64,000 nt of DNA from Enterocloster aldenensis (GCF_003434055.1 NZ_QVEX01000001.1:124001-188000), one strand, 5' to 3'. Shown: positions 35,082 through 44,251, counted from the stretch's first letter. A program made the numbers and translations. The notes: a model not told the origin generated them from the letters alone.

Positions 35082-36038
35082 TCAGCGTTTCCTTGCCGTG
35101 ACAGAAACCCATTCGCCCTGATACGTCACTTCAACAAGTTCCAGTTCCTCACATTCTGCAAACGCAGCCTTAACCGCCTCTTCCTTCATATTGATGATGC
35201 CTGAGGTGATGAAATAGCCGCCCTGCTTCAGATGGGCCGGAATCTCGTTGACCAGCAGGATGATTACATCTGCCAGGATGTTGGCCACCACTATATCATA
35301 CTTGTCATAACCGGCCCAGTCCTTTACGGATTGATTGTCAATGATGTTGCCCTGTATCACATGGAACCGGTCCGTGGAAATGCTGTTGGCTTCCAGGTTC
35401 TCTCCCACTGCAGTGATGGCATTCTCATCCAGATCCGTGCCCCAGACTTCCTTGGCCCCCAGTTTTAAGGCCGTGATTCCCAGGATTCCGCTGCCGGTTC
35501 CCACATCCAGCACCAGGGTGTCCTGATCCACCCGCTTCTCCAGCTGGCGGATACACAGCTGCGTTGTCTCATGCATGCCGGTTCCAAAGGCAGTGCCGGG
35601 ATCGATCTGCACCAGCAGCTTGTCCTTGTGCTCCTCCGGTATGGTCTCCCAGGTGGGTTTAATCAGGATATGGTCCACGGTAAACGGCTTAAAGTACTGT
35701 TTCCAGTTGTTAATCCAGTCCTTATCCTCTGTTTCGCCCGAAGTGATGGTCCTGGCGCCCAGATTGGTGAACAGGCTCAGCTCATCCAGTCCCTCTTCCA
35801 CCTTCTTAAGGATTTCCTCCGCATCCGCGTCGTCGTCCAGGTAAAAGCTGACCTTGGCAATCCCCTCGTCAGGCGGAAGCTCCGGGAGGATATCGATGAA
35901 CATCCCCTTTGTCTCCTTGTCGGTCAGGGGAACATTGTCTTCTATCTCAATCCCCTCAATCCCAATATCATCGAACATGCTGCTGACCAGGTCCACCGCT
36001 TCCGTGGTGGTGGTTAATGTAAATTTTTTCCATTTCAT
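35082..36038 (-). CDS. prmA: Ribosomal protein L11 methyltransferase
   Basis: A 318-residue SAM enzyme that trimethylates ribosomal protein L11. The domain order is an N-terminal L11-recognition region, the conserved IDPGTAFGTGMHETTQLC, motif I LDVGTGSGILGI and catalytic-site VANILADVI. It is followed by rsmE on the same strand. Confidence 0.95.
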   Translation of the reverse strand: MKWKKFTLTTTTEAVDLVSSMFDDIGIEGIEIEDNVPLTDKETKGMFIDILPELPPDEGIAKVSFYLDDDADAEEILKKVEEGLDELSLFTNLGARTITSGETEDKDWINNWKQYFKPFTVDHILIKPTWETIPEEHKDKLLVQIDPGTAFGTGMHETTQLCIRQLEKRVDQDTLVLDVGTGSGILGITALKLGAKEVWGTDLDENAITAVGENLEANSISTDRFHVIQGNIIDNQSVKDWAGYDKYDIVVANILADVIILLVNEIPAHLKQGGYFITSGIINMKEEAVKAAFAECEELELVEVTYQGEWVSVTARKR

Positions 36039-36052
36039 AATCCATACTCCTT

Positions 36053-36808
36053 TTATTTTCCGCTGATAATCTTGACAAACAGCACGGCCAGTACCAGAAG
36101 GACAACCGGACGCACCACCTTTTTTCCGTTATGTGCAACCATGCCGGCCCCGATATAATGGCCTGCAATGGAGCAGACCCCTGCCGTGAGGCCCAGCGGA
36201 TAAAAAACATTTCCAGTTGCAATGAAGGTTACAAGGGCCGCTATGTTGGACGACAGGTTAATCACCTTTGTCTGGGCAGACGCGCTTCTGGTATCCAGCC
36301 TGGCCGCCCCTGTAAGGATGAGGATCAGGAAGGTCCCTGTTCCCGGTCCGTAAAATCCGTCATAACCTCCTATAAAAAATGCGGCTGCAATGCAGATCGC
36401 AAAAACCTTTACTTGTGGGATGGTGCCTGTCTTTTCATTTTCCCCCATGTCCTTATTCCTTAAAACATAGAACGCCACAATGGGCAGCACCACTATCATC
36501 ATGTGCTTGATGATTTCCTCCGACACCATCAGGGCCAGATGGGCTCCAAGGGCCGAACCGATGAGCGCTGCGGCGGCCGAACATGCGGCCATGAGCATTT
36601 TCCCCCGGAGATAGCCGTTCCTGGCAAACCGGGCCGTGGACACGACGGTCCCCATGGCAGAACTCATTTTGTTGGTTCCAAGGGCCATATGGGCGGGCAC
36701 CCCTGCAATGAGATATGCAGGCAAGGCAATGAGCCCGCCTCCGCCGGCAATGGAATCAACCAGTCCGGCCACAAACACAAGCGGGCATACAATGAGATAC
36801 TGTATCAT
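36053..36808 (-). CDS. TSUP/TauE-SafE-family membrane permease
   Basis: A 251-residue protein with about eight helices and the family signature GLVDSIAGGGGLIALPAYL near the N-terminus, repeated in diverged form as GGYDGFYGPGTGTFLIL. Members export sulfite, sulfoacetate or other sulfur anions. The start was chosen from GAGGATAAAATC at 36808. Proximity to sulfur-transfer genes is suggestive, but the substrate is not established. Confidence 0.9.
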   Translation of the reverse strand: MIQYLIVCPLVFVAGLVDSIAGGGGLIALPAYLIAGVPAHMALGTNKMSSAMGTVVSTARFARNGYLRGKMLMAACSAAAALIGSALGAHLALMVSEEIIKHMMIVVLPIVAFYVLRNKDMGENEKTGTIPQVKVFAICIAAAFFIGGYDGFYGPGTGTFLILILTGAARLDTRSASAQTKVINLSSNIAALVTFIATGNVFYPLGLTAGVCSIAGHYIGAGMVAHNGKKVVRPVVLLVLAVLFVKIISGK

Positions 36809-36840
36809 GATTTTATCCTCTTTTCCATAAAACAACCTTT

Positions 36841-36869
36841 ATATTATCATATATTAAAACCACTGGCAA
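36841..36869 (-). promoter_or_regulatory. Predicted promoter of the TSUP gene
   Basis: On the minus strand TTGCCA (36864-36869) and TAATAT (36841-36846) are spaced by 17 bp. Confidence 0.45.
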
Positions 36870-37154
36870 TAAGCGGCAATTTTTTTTTGCAATAAAAAAC
36901 CATGATCCTGCATTAACATTATGAACGGATGAGAAACAACTGTAAGGGGCCGGGGATTCCGGCACATATAAAATCAGCCGCCCCCGCCGCACTGCGGGCA
37001 GGCAGGCATAAGAAATTTCCAGATTGCATTACAACTCCATCACACACACACCGGATGGGACGGACCCTTGCAGGATTTTCATTTTACCAATGAAGGATAT
37101 TACGAAAGAGGATGAGTTAGTTCTGGTCTTAACAAAAGATACCATACGATAAGG
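36870..37154. other. Intergenic region, no clear gene
   Basis: About 285 bp without a supported coding region. A 20-codon reading at 37090-37152 has only a poor ribosome binding site. The region ends at a plus-oriented terminator, so a small plus-strand RNA is possible, but I see no convincing promoter. Confidence 0.5.
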
Positions 37155-37204
37155 ACAGAGGACCGCGCCCCTGCTTGCCGCAGGAGGACGGTCCTCTGTT
37201 TTAT
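37155..37204 (+). terminator. Strong plus-strand terminator
   Basis: ACAGAGGACCG (37155-37165) pairs with CGGTCCTCTGT (37189-37199), with an inner CCTGC/GCAGG helix, then TTTTATT. No annotated plus-strand gene precedes it. The downstream neighbour is a minus-strand gene ending at 37222. Confidence 0.7.
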
Positions 37205-37221
37205 TGAAATCCTGCCGCGGC

Positions 37222-37992
37222 CTACTGGATCAGCGCCCCGTCCGCCCCCACCTGATAACCGTCAGGCGTGGTGGCATTCACAAACAGCCGTCCCATGGTG
37301 CCGTCTGACTGTGTGTTGAAATAATAGGACCTGCCGTCAATGACCTGCCAGCCCGTACGCATCATGCCAAGGGTGCCGTCATCCACAGGATTCAGATAGT
37401 AACGGTTTCCGTCGCCGTCCGTAAACCAGCCCGTGACCATGTAGCCGTTCTGGTCAAAGCGGTACCAGCGGCTGTGTATAAGCTGCCAGCCATTGGACAG
37501 CCAGCTGCCGCCATAGAGCTGGAACCACCAGCCGTTAGGGCTGTAACGCCAGCCCTGTCCGTACTGGACGCCGGGGCCTCCGCTGTAATACCACCAATCG
37601 TCATCATCGTCCCAGTCATCCCAGTCGTCGTCATCCCAGTCCCACCAGTAATCCGGGTTAAATTCATAGCTGGACGTGTCCGGCACATTGGTGTTAAAAC
37701 CCGGATATGCCCTAACCACGTTGTCCGAGGTGACCTGGGCATTGCCCTGGGTGCCCGACGGTCCGCCGTAATCCATGACCCCGGATGGCCCGGCACCGTA
37801 ATCATATCCTCCGGGGCCCCATCCATAACCATAGCTGCCAGGGGAACCCGTGCCGTAATCATAGTTCACTCCAGGGCCGCCCCTGTAGTACCCGCTGCTT
37901 CCCGGGCCGTAGGCCATTGTTGAAACCGGCGCTCCCATGGTGAATACCATGGCTGCTGCAAACAGCAGGGGGACGGAATAAATTTTCCTCAT
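37222..37992 (-). CDS. Secreted protein with Gly/Tyr-rich and Trp/Asp-rich segments and cell-wall-binding repeats
   Basis: A 256-residue exported protein. The signal peptide is MRKIYSVPLLFAAAMVFTMG...STMAYG. Residues about 30-95 are Gly/Tyr/Pro/Ser repeats (YDYGTGSPGSYGYG). A segment of alternating Trp and Asp (about 118-138) follows, then four or five glucan/choline-binding-type repeats (GWQLIHSRWYRFDQNGYMVTGW, SYYFNTQSDGTMG). It probably associates with the cell surface. No catalytic domain is seen. AAGAGGAGAAGCAT precedes the ATG. Confidence 0.85.
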   Translation of the reverse strand: MRKIYSVPLLFAAAMVFTMGAPVSTMAYGPGSSGYYRGGPGVNYDYGTGSPGSYGYGWGPGGYDYGAGPSGVMDYGGPSGTQGNAQVTSDNVVRAYPGFNTNVPDTSSYEFNPDYWWDWDDDDWDDWDDDDDWWYYSGGPGVQYGQGWRYSPNGWWFQLYGGSWLSNGWQLIHSRWYRFDQNGYMVTGWFTDGDGNRYYLNPVDDGTLGMMRTGWQVIDGRSYYFNTQSDGTMGRLFVNATTPDGYQVGADGALIQ

Positions 37993-38100
37993 ATGCTTCT
38001 CCTCTTGTCCAAATCAATGTCTGAGTGTATCAGGACCATGTTTCCGGTCCATCTTATCCGTAGCTGAAACAATAATTATAAGAAGTATATCACAACCGCG

Positions 38101-38129
38101 TTGACATTTTCAACACATGAGCATACAAT
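38101..38129 (+). promoter_or_regulatory. Promoter of the ABC exporter-MarR operon
   Basis: Perfect TTGACA (38101-38106) and TACAAT (38124-38129) with 17-bp spacing. The start site would fall within the first operator palindrome. Confidence 0.8.
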
Positions 38130-38131
38130 AA

Positions 38132-38158
38132 TTGCATGTGCAACTATTGCTTGTGCAA
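38132..38158. promoter_or_regulatory. Twin palindromic operators, probably for the MarR regulator
   Basis: TTGCATGTGCAA (38132-38143, perfect palindrome) and TTGCTTGTGCAA (38147-38158) lie side by side, 15 bp apart, right after the -10 box. Both fit TTGCNNNNGCAA, a typical MarR-family half-site arrangement. Binding would block transcription start. The regulator is encoded at the end of the same operon. Confidence 0.7.
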
Positions 38159-38200
38159 TTGACTTTCATAAATATTAAATGCAACAAGGAGGAATCCGGA

Positions 38201-39925
38201 ATGAAGGATTTTCTAAAGTATCTGCGGCCTTACAAAAAGGAGGCCTGTCTGGCAGTCCTGTGCATCGAGCTGGAGACTGTGTTTGAACTTGTCATCCCCC
38301 TTGTGATGGCGTCCATCGTGGACGTGGGGGTTGCAAACGGCGACCGGCGCTATATTCTGATGAAGGGGCTGCAGATGGTGCTTTTTGCCCTGATATCCCT
38401 GGTGCTTGGACAGGGTTCCGCCATGTTCTCGGCCCGGTGCGGCCAAGGCGTGGGCGCTGAGATCCGCAAGGCGGAATTTGCAAAGCTGCAGCAGTTTTCC
38501 TTTGCAAACACAGACCATTTCAGGAGTTCATCCCTTGTCACAAGGCTTACCAGCGATGTGACCACCATACAGAACTCCCTTTCAACGGGCATGCGGCCGG
38601 GGTTCCGTTCCCCGGTGATGATGCTGACAGCCATGGTGGCTTCCTTCTATATTAATCCGAAGCTGGCCCTGGTGTTCTTTGTGGCTGCCCCGGTGCTGGG
38701 CATCCTGCTGTTCCTGATCATCAGCCATGTGCGGCCCCTCTACGGCGTGATGCAGGGCGCCATCGATCTGGTCAACCGGATCATCCAGGAAAACCTGACC
38801 GCCATCCGTGTAGTGAAGTCCTATGTCCGTGGGGATTATGAAATACAGAAATTCGACCAGGTCAATACGAACCTGAGGGACACGGCTGAGCACGCGTTCC
38901 GTCTGGCAGCCCTCAATATGCCCGCCATGCAGTTTGTCATGTATTCCACCATCCTCTGCATCCTGTGGTTCGGCGGCAGGCTGGTGACCGTGGGCGGCGT
39001 CAAGGTGGGCGAGCTGACCGGTTTCCTCAGTTACGTGCTTCAGGTCCTTAATTCCCTGATGATGTTTTCCAATGTGTTCCTCATGACCACCAGGGCCCTG
39101 GCTTCCTGGAAGCGAATCTCAGAGGTCATGGACGAGGAAATAGATATCAAGGAGGACATGGCCCTTGACCTGAATGTGGAGCAGGGTGATATACGGTTTG
39201 AACATGTGTACTTCAAATACAACAAGGAGGCGGCCGAATATGTGCTGTCAGATATCTCCTTCCATATTAAGCCGGGGCAGACCGTGGGAATCATCGGGCA
39301 GACCGGGGCTGCTAAGAGCACCCTGGTCCAGCTGATTCCCAGGCTTTATGAAGCAACCGAAGGCACGGTCTATATTGACGGCCATCCGGTCCAGGAATAT
39401 CCGTTAAAACACCTGAGGGATTCCATTGCAATGGTGCTGCAGAAAAACACTCTGTTCTCCGGCACCGTAAAGGATAACCTCCGCTGGGGCAAGGAGGATG
39501 CCACGGATGAGGAGATTGAAACAGCATGCCATATCGCATGTGTGGATGAATTCATTGACCGGCTGGAGCGGGGTTATGACACGGAGCTTGGCCAGGGCGG
39601 CGTCAATGTATCCGGCGGCCAGAAGCAGCGGCTGTGCATTGCCAGGGCCATCCTCAAATCACCAAAGGTAATAATCCTGGATGACTCCACCAGCGCGGTG
39701 GACACGGCCACAGAGGCCAGGATACGGGAAGGTCTGGCGCAGTACATGCCGGGGACCACCAAAATCATCATTGCCCAGCGCATTTCCTCCGTACTCCACG
39801 CGGACCAGATCATCATCCTGGAGGATGGGAAAATCAATGCCTCCGGCAGCCACGAAACGCTTTTGGCAAATAACAGGATCTATCAGGAAATTTATTATTC
39901 CCAACAGGAAGGGGCGAATCTGTAA
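38201..39925 (+). CDS. ABC exporter half-transporter, degenerate ATP site
   Basis: A 574-residue type IV ABC exporter subunit: six membrane helices (about 1-300), then the ATPase. Walker A is GQTGAAKST (Ala before Lys), the signature VSGGQKQRL is normal, Walker B ends LDDS (Asp in place of the catalytic Glu), and the switch His is Gln (IIAQRIS). AAGGAGGAATCCGGA sets the start at 38201. It overlaps the next half-transporter by 1 bp and presumably forms a heterodimer of the BmrCD/TM287-288 kind for multidrug or peptide export. Confidence 0.93.
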   Translation: MKDFLKYLRPYKKEACLAVLCIELETVFELVIPLVMASIVDVGVANGDRRYILMKGLQMVLFALISLVLGQGSAMFSARCGQGVGAEIRKAEFAKLQQFSFANTDHFRSSSLVTRLTSDVTTIQNSLSTGMRPGFRSPVMMLTAMVASFYINPKLALVFFVAAPVLGILLFLIISHVRPLYGVMQGAIDLVNRIIQENLTAIRVVKSYVRGDYEIQKFDQVNTNLRDTAEHAFRLAALNMPAMQFVMYSTILCILWFGGRLVTVGGVKVGELTGFLSYVLQVLNSLMMFSNVFLMTTRALASWKRISEVMDEEIDIKEDMALDLNVEQGDIRFEHVYFKYNKEAAEYVLSDISFHIKPGQTVGIIGQTGAAKSTLVQLIPRLYEATEGTVYIDGHPVQEYPLKHLRDSIAMVLQKNTLFSGTVKDNLRWGKEDATDEEIETACHIACVDEFIDRLERGYDTELGQGGVNVSGGQKQRLCIARAILKSPKVIILDDSTSAVDTATEARIREGLAQYMPGTTKIIIAQRISSVLHADQIIILEDGKINASGSHETLLANNRIYQEIYYSQQEGANL

Positions 39926-41814
39926 TGGCAAGAATAGCGAATTATAACAGACCGAAAAACACCAGACGCACATTGATGCAGATGTTAAGCTACCTTGGAC
40001 GGCATAAATGGTATATGCTGATGATTGCGCTCCTGGTCACGGTCAGCGCTTCGGCAAGCATCCTGGGGACCTACCTTTTAAAGCCCGTGATCAACAACTA
40101 TATCATTCCGGGCGATATACCGGGACTTGTGAAAATGCTCATACTCATGGGAATCCTGTACCTGTGCGGGGCCCTGTCCTGTTATGCGTACAACCAGATG
40201 ATGGTCCACATTTCCCAGCAGGTGGTTAGCGAAATACGTTCCGACCTGTTTGTCCACACCCAGCGCCTTCCCCTCACCTACTTTGACGCCCACACCCACG
40301 GGGAACTGATGAGCCGGTTTACCAATGATGTGGATACCATCAGCGAGGCGCTTAACAGCAGCTTTGCCATGATGATACAGAGCTTCATCACCATTACCGG
40401 AACCCTGGCCATGCTCCTTATACTGAGTTTAAAGCTGTCGCTGATCGTCATGGTCTTCCTGGCCCTTATGATACTGTTCATCCGCTTTAACGGCAGGCGG
40501 AGCAAGAAATATTTTGTCCAGCAGCAGAAATACCTTGGCAGCATCAACGGATTTGTGGAGGAAATGGTTGCCGGGCAGAAGGTGGAAAAGGTATTTAACC
40601 ACGAAGCCCAGGATTATGAGGAATTCTGCCGCCGCAACGAAGCCTTCCGCGCAGCCGCCACCAAAGCCCTCACCTACTCCGGCATGACGGTCCCCACCAT
40701 CGTGTCCCTGTCCTATATTAATTACGCCCTGTCGGCATGCGTGGGCGGACTTTTTGCACTGGCAGGGCTTACGGACCTTGGGACCCTTGCTTCCTATCTT
40801 GTCTATGTGCGCCAGAGCGCCATGCCCATGAACCAGTTCACACAGCAGATTAATTTCCTGCTGGCAGCCCTTTCCGGCGCGGAACGTATTTTCGATATGA
40901 TGAATGAAGGCCAGGAATCGGATGAAGGCAGCGTGACGCTCTGCAACGTGGCTGTGGATGGGAACGGGGAAATGAAGGAGTGCGCCGGATTCACCCAGGA
41001 TTTTGCCTGGAAAGTCCCTGCCGGGGTAACGGTCTTTACGGACGCGGACAACAGCGGCCAGGCATTCCGCCTGGTTCCCCTTAAGGGCGATGTGCGTTTC
41101 AACCAGGTGGTGTTCGGCTATACGCCTGAAAAGACCATCCTGAACGGCATCAGCCTCTATGCCAAACCAGGACAGAAAATCGCTTTTGTGGGTTCCACCG
41201 GGGCAGGCAAGACCACCATCATCAATCTGGTCAACCGTTTTTATGAAATAAACAGCGGCAGCATCACCTATGACGGCATTGACATCAGGGACATTAAAAA
41301 GGATGACCTGCGCCGTTCCCTGTCCATGGTCATACAGGATACCCATCTTTTCACCGGGACCATTGCCGACAATATACGGTACGGGCGCCTGGATGCAACG
41401 GATGGGGATGTGGTGAATGCGGCCAAGGTTGCCAACGCCCACTCCTTCATCCGCCGCCTTCCCCAGGGGTATGACACAGTGCTTCACAGTGACGGTTCCA
41501 ACCTGTCCCAGGGCCAGCGGCAGCTTCTGGCCATTGCAAGGGCAGCCATCTCCCGGCCTCCTGTGCTGATCCTGGATGAGGCTACCAGCTCCATTGACAC
41601 AAGGACGGAAAAACTCATCGAAAAAGGAATGGACGCCCTGATGGACGGCCGCACCGTGTTCGTCATTGCCCACCGTCTGTCCACGGTGCGCAACTCCAAG
41701 GCCATTATGGTATTGGAAAAAGGGGAAATCATTGAGCGTGGGAACCACGATGAACTGCTGGAACAGAAGGGACGGTATTATCAGCTTTATACCGGACAGT
41801 TTGAATTGGAATGA
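39925..41814 (+). CDS. ABC exporter half-transporter, catalytic ATP site
   Basis: A 629-residue partner subunit. Six helices are followed by the ATPase with Walker A GSTGAGKTT, Walker B LILDEATSSID and switch His VIAHRLSTV all intact, but signature LSQGQRQLL instead of LSGGQ. An insertion of about 60 residues (about 325-390, with MKECAGFTQDFAWKVPAG) lies between the membrane and ATPase domains, which explains the extra length. It is the translationally coupled second gene of the operon. Confidence 0.94.
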   Translation: MARIANYNRPKNTRRTLMQMLSYLGRHKWYMLMIALLVTVSASASILGTYLLKPVINNYIIPGDIPGLVKMLILMGILYLCGALSCYAYNQMMVHISQQVVSEIRSDLFVHTQRLPLTYFDAHTHGELMSRFTNDVDTISEALNSSFAMMIQSFITITGTLAMLLILSLKLSLIVMVFLALMILFIRFNGRRSKKYFVQQQKYLGSINGFVEEMVAGQKVEKVFNHEAQDYEEFCRRNEAFRAAATKALTYSGMTVPTIVSLSYINYALSACVGGLFALAGLTDLGTLASYLVYVRQSAMPMNQFTQQINFLLAALSGAERIFDMMNEGQESDEGSVTLCNVAVDGNGEMKECAGFTQDFAWKVPAGVTVFTDADNSGQAFRLVPLKGDVRFNQVVFGYTPEKTILNGISLYAKPGQKIAFVGSTGAGKTTIINLVNRFYEINSGSITYDGIDIRDIKKDDLRRSLSMVIQDTHLFTGTIADNIRYGRLDATDGDVVNAAKVANAHSFIRRLPQGYDTVLHSDGSNLSQGQRQLLAIARAAISRPPVLILDEATSSIDTRTEKLIEKGMDALMDGRTVFVIAHRLSTVRNSKAIMVLEKGEIIERGNHDELLEQKGRYYQLYTGQFELE

Positions 41815-41840
41815 ACCATTACGGAAAGGAAGTCTGCACT

Positions 41841-42293
41841 ATGATTAAACGTTACAAGGTACGCCACCTGCTTATAAGGGCGGAGAAAGCGCGGGGGCGC
41901 CTTCTCCAGCCTCTCTTTCATTCCATCGGCCTTACCTTTGGCCAGGGCCATGCCCGGATCCTGGATTCCCTTCTGGCCAGGGACCACGTGACCCAAAAGG
42001 AGCTGGCAGATATCTGCCATATGGATGTGACCACCATGTCACGCTCCCTGGACCGGCTGGAGGAATCCGGGTATCTGGTCCGGGAACGGGATCCCGGCTG
42101 CCGCCGCTCCTTCCACATATGCCTCACAGAGGCAGGTGTGGATGAAGCTGAAAAGGTCCATCAGATCCTGGAATTTGCGGACAGGCAGATATGGAAAGGC
42201 CTGTCCGAAGAAGAGATGGAACAGTTCTGCTCCAGTCTGGAAAAGATATGTGATAACCTGGAGAACTGTGATACGTCAAAAGGGCCGTTTTAA
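41841..42293 (+). CDS. MarR-family transcriptional regulator
   Basis: A 150-residue winged-helix repressor (FGQGHARILDSLLARDHVTQKELADI, then VTTMSRSLDRLEESGYLVRERD). I chose ATG 41841 because GGAAAGGAAGTCTGCACT precedes it; an alternative ATG at 41811 overlaps the exporter stop. Being last in the exporter operon, with twin palindromes at the operon promoter, it is probably an autorepressor released by an exported compound. Confidence 0.92.
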   Translation: MIKRYKVRHLLIRAEKARGRLLQPLFHSIGLTFGQGHARILDSLLARDHVTQKELADICHMDVTTMSRSLDRLEESGYLVRERDPGCRRSFHICLTEAGVDEAEKVHQILEFADRQIWKGLSEEEMEQFCSSLEKICDNLENCDTSKGPF

Positions 42294-42348
42294 TCGGATG
42301 TATCCGGCTGTGCAAAGGTGTCATGGCCCTGCCGGGTGTTCCGGTCAG

Positions 42349-43245
42349 CTATCCAGCCAGATAAGTGCGGATGTTGTCCAGCACCTTGCTGCTCAGAAGT
42401 TCAAAGGCCTGCCTTGTCCTTCCTGCTGATACGCGGGCACAGAACACATGGGGATGCTGAATGAGTTCTCCTGACGGATCCCCCAAAGCGCCCTGTGTGT
42501 CGCAGACAAAGTAATTGCCTTCCCGGTCCAGCCATGCCTTAAGGGCCGGGACGTCAAATGCAGGCCCTATGGATGTGTTGAAAAGGATCTTGCCTGTGCC
42601 AAGGTGTCCAAACTCCTCCTCATGAAGCAGGATGGCATTCTTGTTCAGGCATGCGAATACCACCTCGCTGTATTCCAGCAGTTCATTTAAGGGGCGGTAT
42701 ATCATGCCCTGGGCTTCCCGGTCCGTTTTCCTGGTACGGCTGTAGTAGGATAGGTCGGCGCCCATGAAATTCATGGCGTCCGCAATCATTCCTCCGGAAA
42801 CGCCCATACCGATGATTCCCACCTTTAAATCCGTGATTTCAATGGGCATTTCCCGGAACATGGGACGGTCAAAGCCGTGGAGGAAACGAACCAGCTCGCT
42901 GATTGCATATTCCACCACCCCCCGGTCCCCGTAATCCCGGATTCCCAGGACAGTGATGCCCCGGGACCTGGCGCATGCAATATCCACATTGGCGCTCTCC
43001 TCAGAGTAAAGGCTGCAGCACATGCCGATATAGCGGATGGACGGACAGCTCTCAATCACATGGGCGCTGATCCTGGACGTGTAGCTCACAAGGACACTGT
43101 CCGCGTCCCCAATCCTGCGGATGATTTCCTGGTCATCTCCAGGTATGTCTTCATAGATCTTAACTTCTCCCGCATACCGGCGCAGTTCTTCTTCCGCCTC
43201 CAAAACCAGGTTCACCGGCTCAATGGCAACGATTTTCTTAAACAT
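42349..43245 (-). CDS. D-2-hydroxyacid dehydrogenase family protein
   Basis: A 298-residue NAD-dependent D-isomer-specific hydroxyacid dehydrogenase. The Rossmann motif is VGIIGMGVSGGMIADAM (about 143-159). The C-terminal region retains an Asp/Asn-rich catalytic pattern, but the usual motif near the catalytic His is altered (HPHVFCARVSAGRTRQA), so activity is uncertain. It is downstream of an aspartate-dehydrogenase-like gene on the same strand. Substrate unknown. Confidence 0.85.
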   Translation of the reverse strand: MFKKIVAIEPVNLVLEAEEELRRYAGEVKIYEDIPGDDQEIIRRIGDADSVLVSYTSRISAHVIESCPSIRYIGMCCSLYSEESANVDIACARSRGITVLGIRDYGDRGVVEYAISELVRFLHGFDRPMFREMPIEITDLKVGIIGMGVSGGMIADAMNFMGADLSYYSRTRKTDREAQGMIYRPLNELLEYSEVVFACLNKNAILLHEEEFGHLGTGKILFNTSIGPAFDVPALKAWLDREGNYFVCDTQGALGDPSGELIQHPHVFCARVSAGRTRQAFELLSSKVLDNIRTYLAG

Positions 43246-43300
43246 ATGGATTCCTTCTCCTGTTCTTATTTATTTTCCTGAAAGCAAAACCTGCGGATGG

Positions 43301-44086
43301 TCAGAATACAATGGGCGACACAAGGTTCTTAAGCACCGCCACCACACTCCATCCCGCAATGGCGCTGGTGCTGGAGTAGATGTCCACAACCGCCTTTACC
43401 CCGTCTATCTCCGCGGTTATCTTATGGTCATCCCCTATCATTCCGGGCACGCTGAAAATGTTCACGCTGGTGTCCTCGGGTCCGATGGTTGCCAGGGACG
43501 CGGCCACCGCAACATTCACCTTGGTGGGCAGTATGGAGATTGCCTCTTTGGCATTGCCTGAGAAAACCTGCCTTTCTTCCTCCTCCGTCATCAGGCAGTC
43601 ATCATACAGGGGGGTATTCTTAAGGGAGGCCGGTCCCTTCCTGGTGCAGATGCCGGACTTGGCCTGCCCCATCAGGGATACGGTGCGCAGTACATCAAAC
43701 CCGCCCACTGCCCCGGAAGCAATATGTACTTTTGTATCATGCTCCGTGGCTGTCTCTTTTATCTTATCATACAGCGCCTTATCTGCAAATGCGCCGATAG
43801 AAAGCACGATCAGGTCCGCACCTGAGGACAGTACCGTTTCTGCGTTGTCCTTTATACATTGTACGGATGCGGCCTCAGCCACGATATCAGGTTTCAGGGC
43901 CAGCAGTTCCTCAACCGTGCCGCACGCCTTACACCCGCCTCTTTCAGCCAGGGCAGCTGTCTTATCCGGGGTGCGCCCCATCACTCCCACCAGCTGGTAT
44001 TCATCTAAAATACCGCTCAGATAACTGTCTACTATGATTCCGGCCAGATAGCCATTTCCCATGATTCCAAACTTCTTTTTACCCAT
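43301..44086 (-). CDS. Aspartate-dehydrogenase-like (NadX/DUF108) oxidoreductase
   Basis: A 261-residue NAD(P)-dependent enzyme of the L-aspartate dehydrogenase family, which oxidises aspartate to iminoaspartate or runs in reverse. It begins KFGIMGNGYLAGIIVDSYL, has EAASVQCIKDNAE, and the family core HIASGAVGGFDVL and LPTKVNVAVAASLATIG. No nadA or nadC lies nearby, so an NAD-synthesis role is not supported; the cluster with a hydroxyacid dehydrogenase and a CofE-like ligase points to another amino-acid-derived product. Confidence 0.85.
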   Translation of the reverse strand: MGKKKFGIMGNGYLAGIIVDSYLSGILDEYQLVGVMGRTPDKTAALAERGGCKACGTVEELLALKPDIVAEAASVQCIKDNAETVLSSGADLIVLSIGAFADKALYDKIKETATEHDTKVHIASGAVGGFDVLRTVSLMGQAKSGICTRKGPASLKNTPLYDDCLMTEEEERQVFSGNAKEAISILPTKVNVAVAASLATIGPEDTSVNIFSVPGMIGDDHKITAEIDGVKAVVDIYSSTSAIAGWSVVAVLKNLVSPIVF

Positions 44087-44173
44087 GATATCCTCGTTTC
44101 TATATTTTGCAGAAAAGGAGGGGGAGTTTTTCCCTGTTTTCTGCCATAATTATGTTTATGCTTTACACCGAAA

Positions 44174-44213
44174 CAGCTCCACCAACCCTGCAGGTGCAGG
44201 ATTGCTGAAGCTG
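44174..44213 (-). terminator. Stem-loop after the CofE-like gene
   Basis: On the minus strand CAGCTTCAGCAATCCTGCA folds back on TGCAGGGTTGGTGGAGCTG. It lies 39 bp after the CofE-like stop. The T tract is weak (GTTTCGG), so it may attenuate rather than end transcription. Confidence 0.4.
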
Positions 44214-44251
44214 CCCATACGTAACAGTCCGGACTGCTGTTTACTTCGCTT

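Noticed and set aside
37090..37152. A 20-codon plus-strand reading before the orphan terminator
   Set aside because: The ribosome binding site is poor and there is no homology; noted only as part of the possible small RNA region.
40429..41748. A 439-codon minus-strand reading opposite the second exporter gene
   Set aside because: It lies wholly antisense to a well-supported ABC gene, has no ribosome binding site and resembles no family; a by-product of codon bias.
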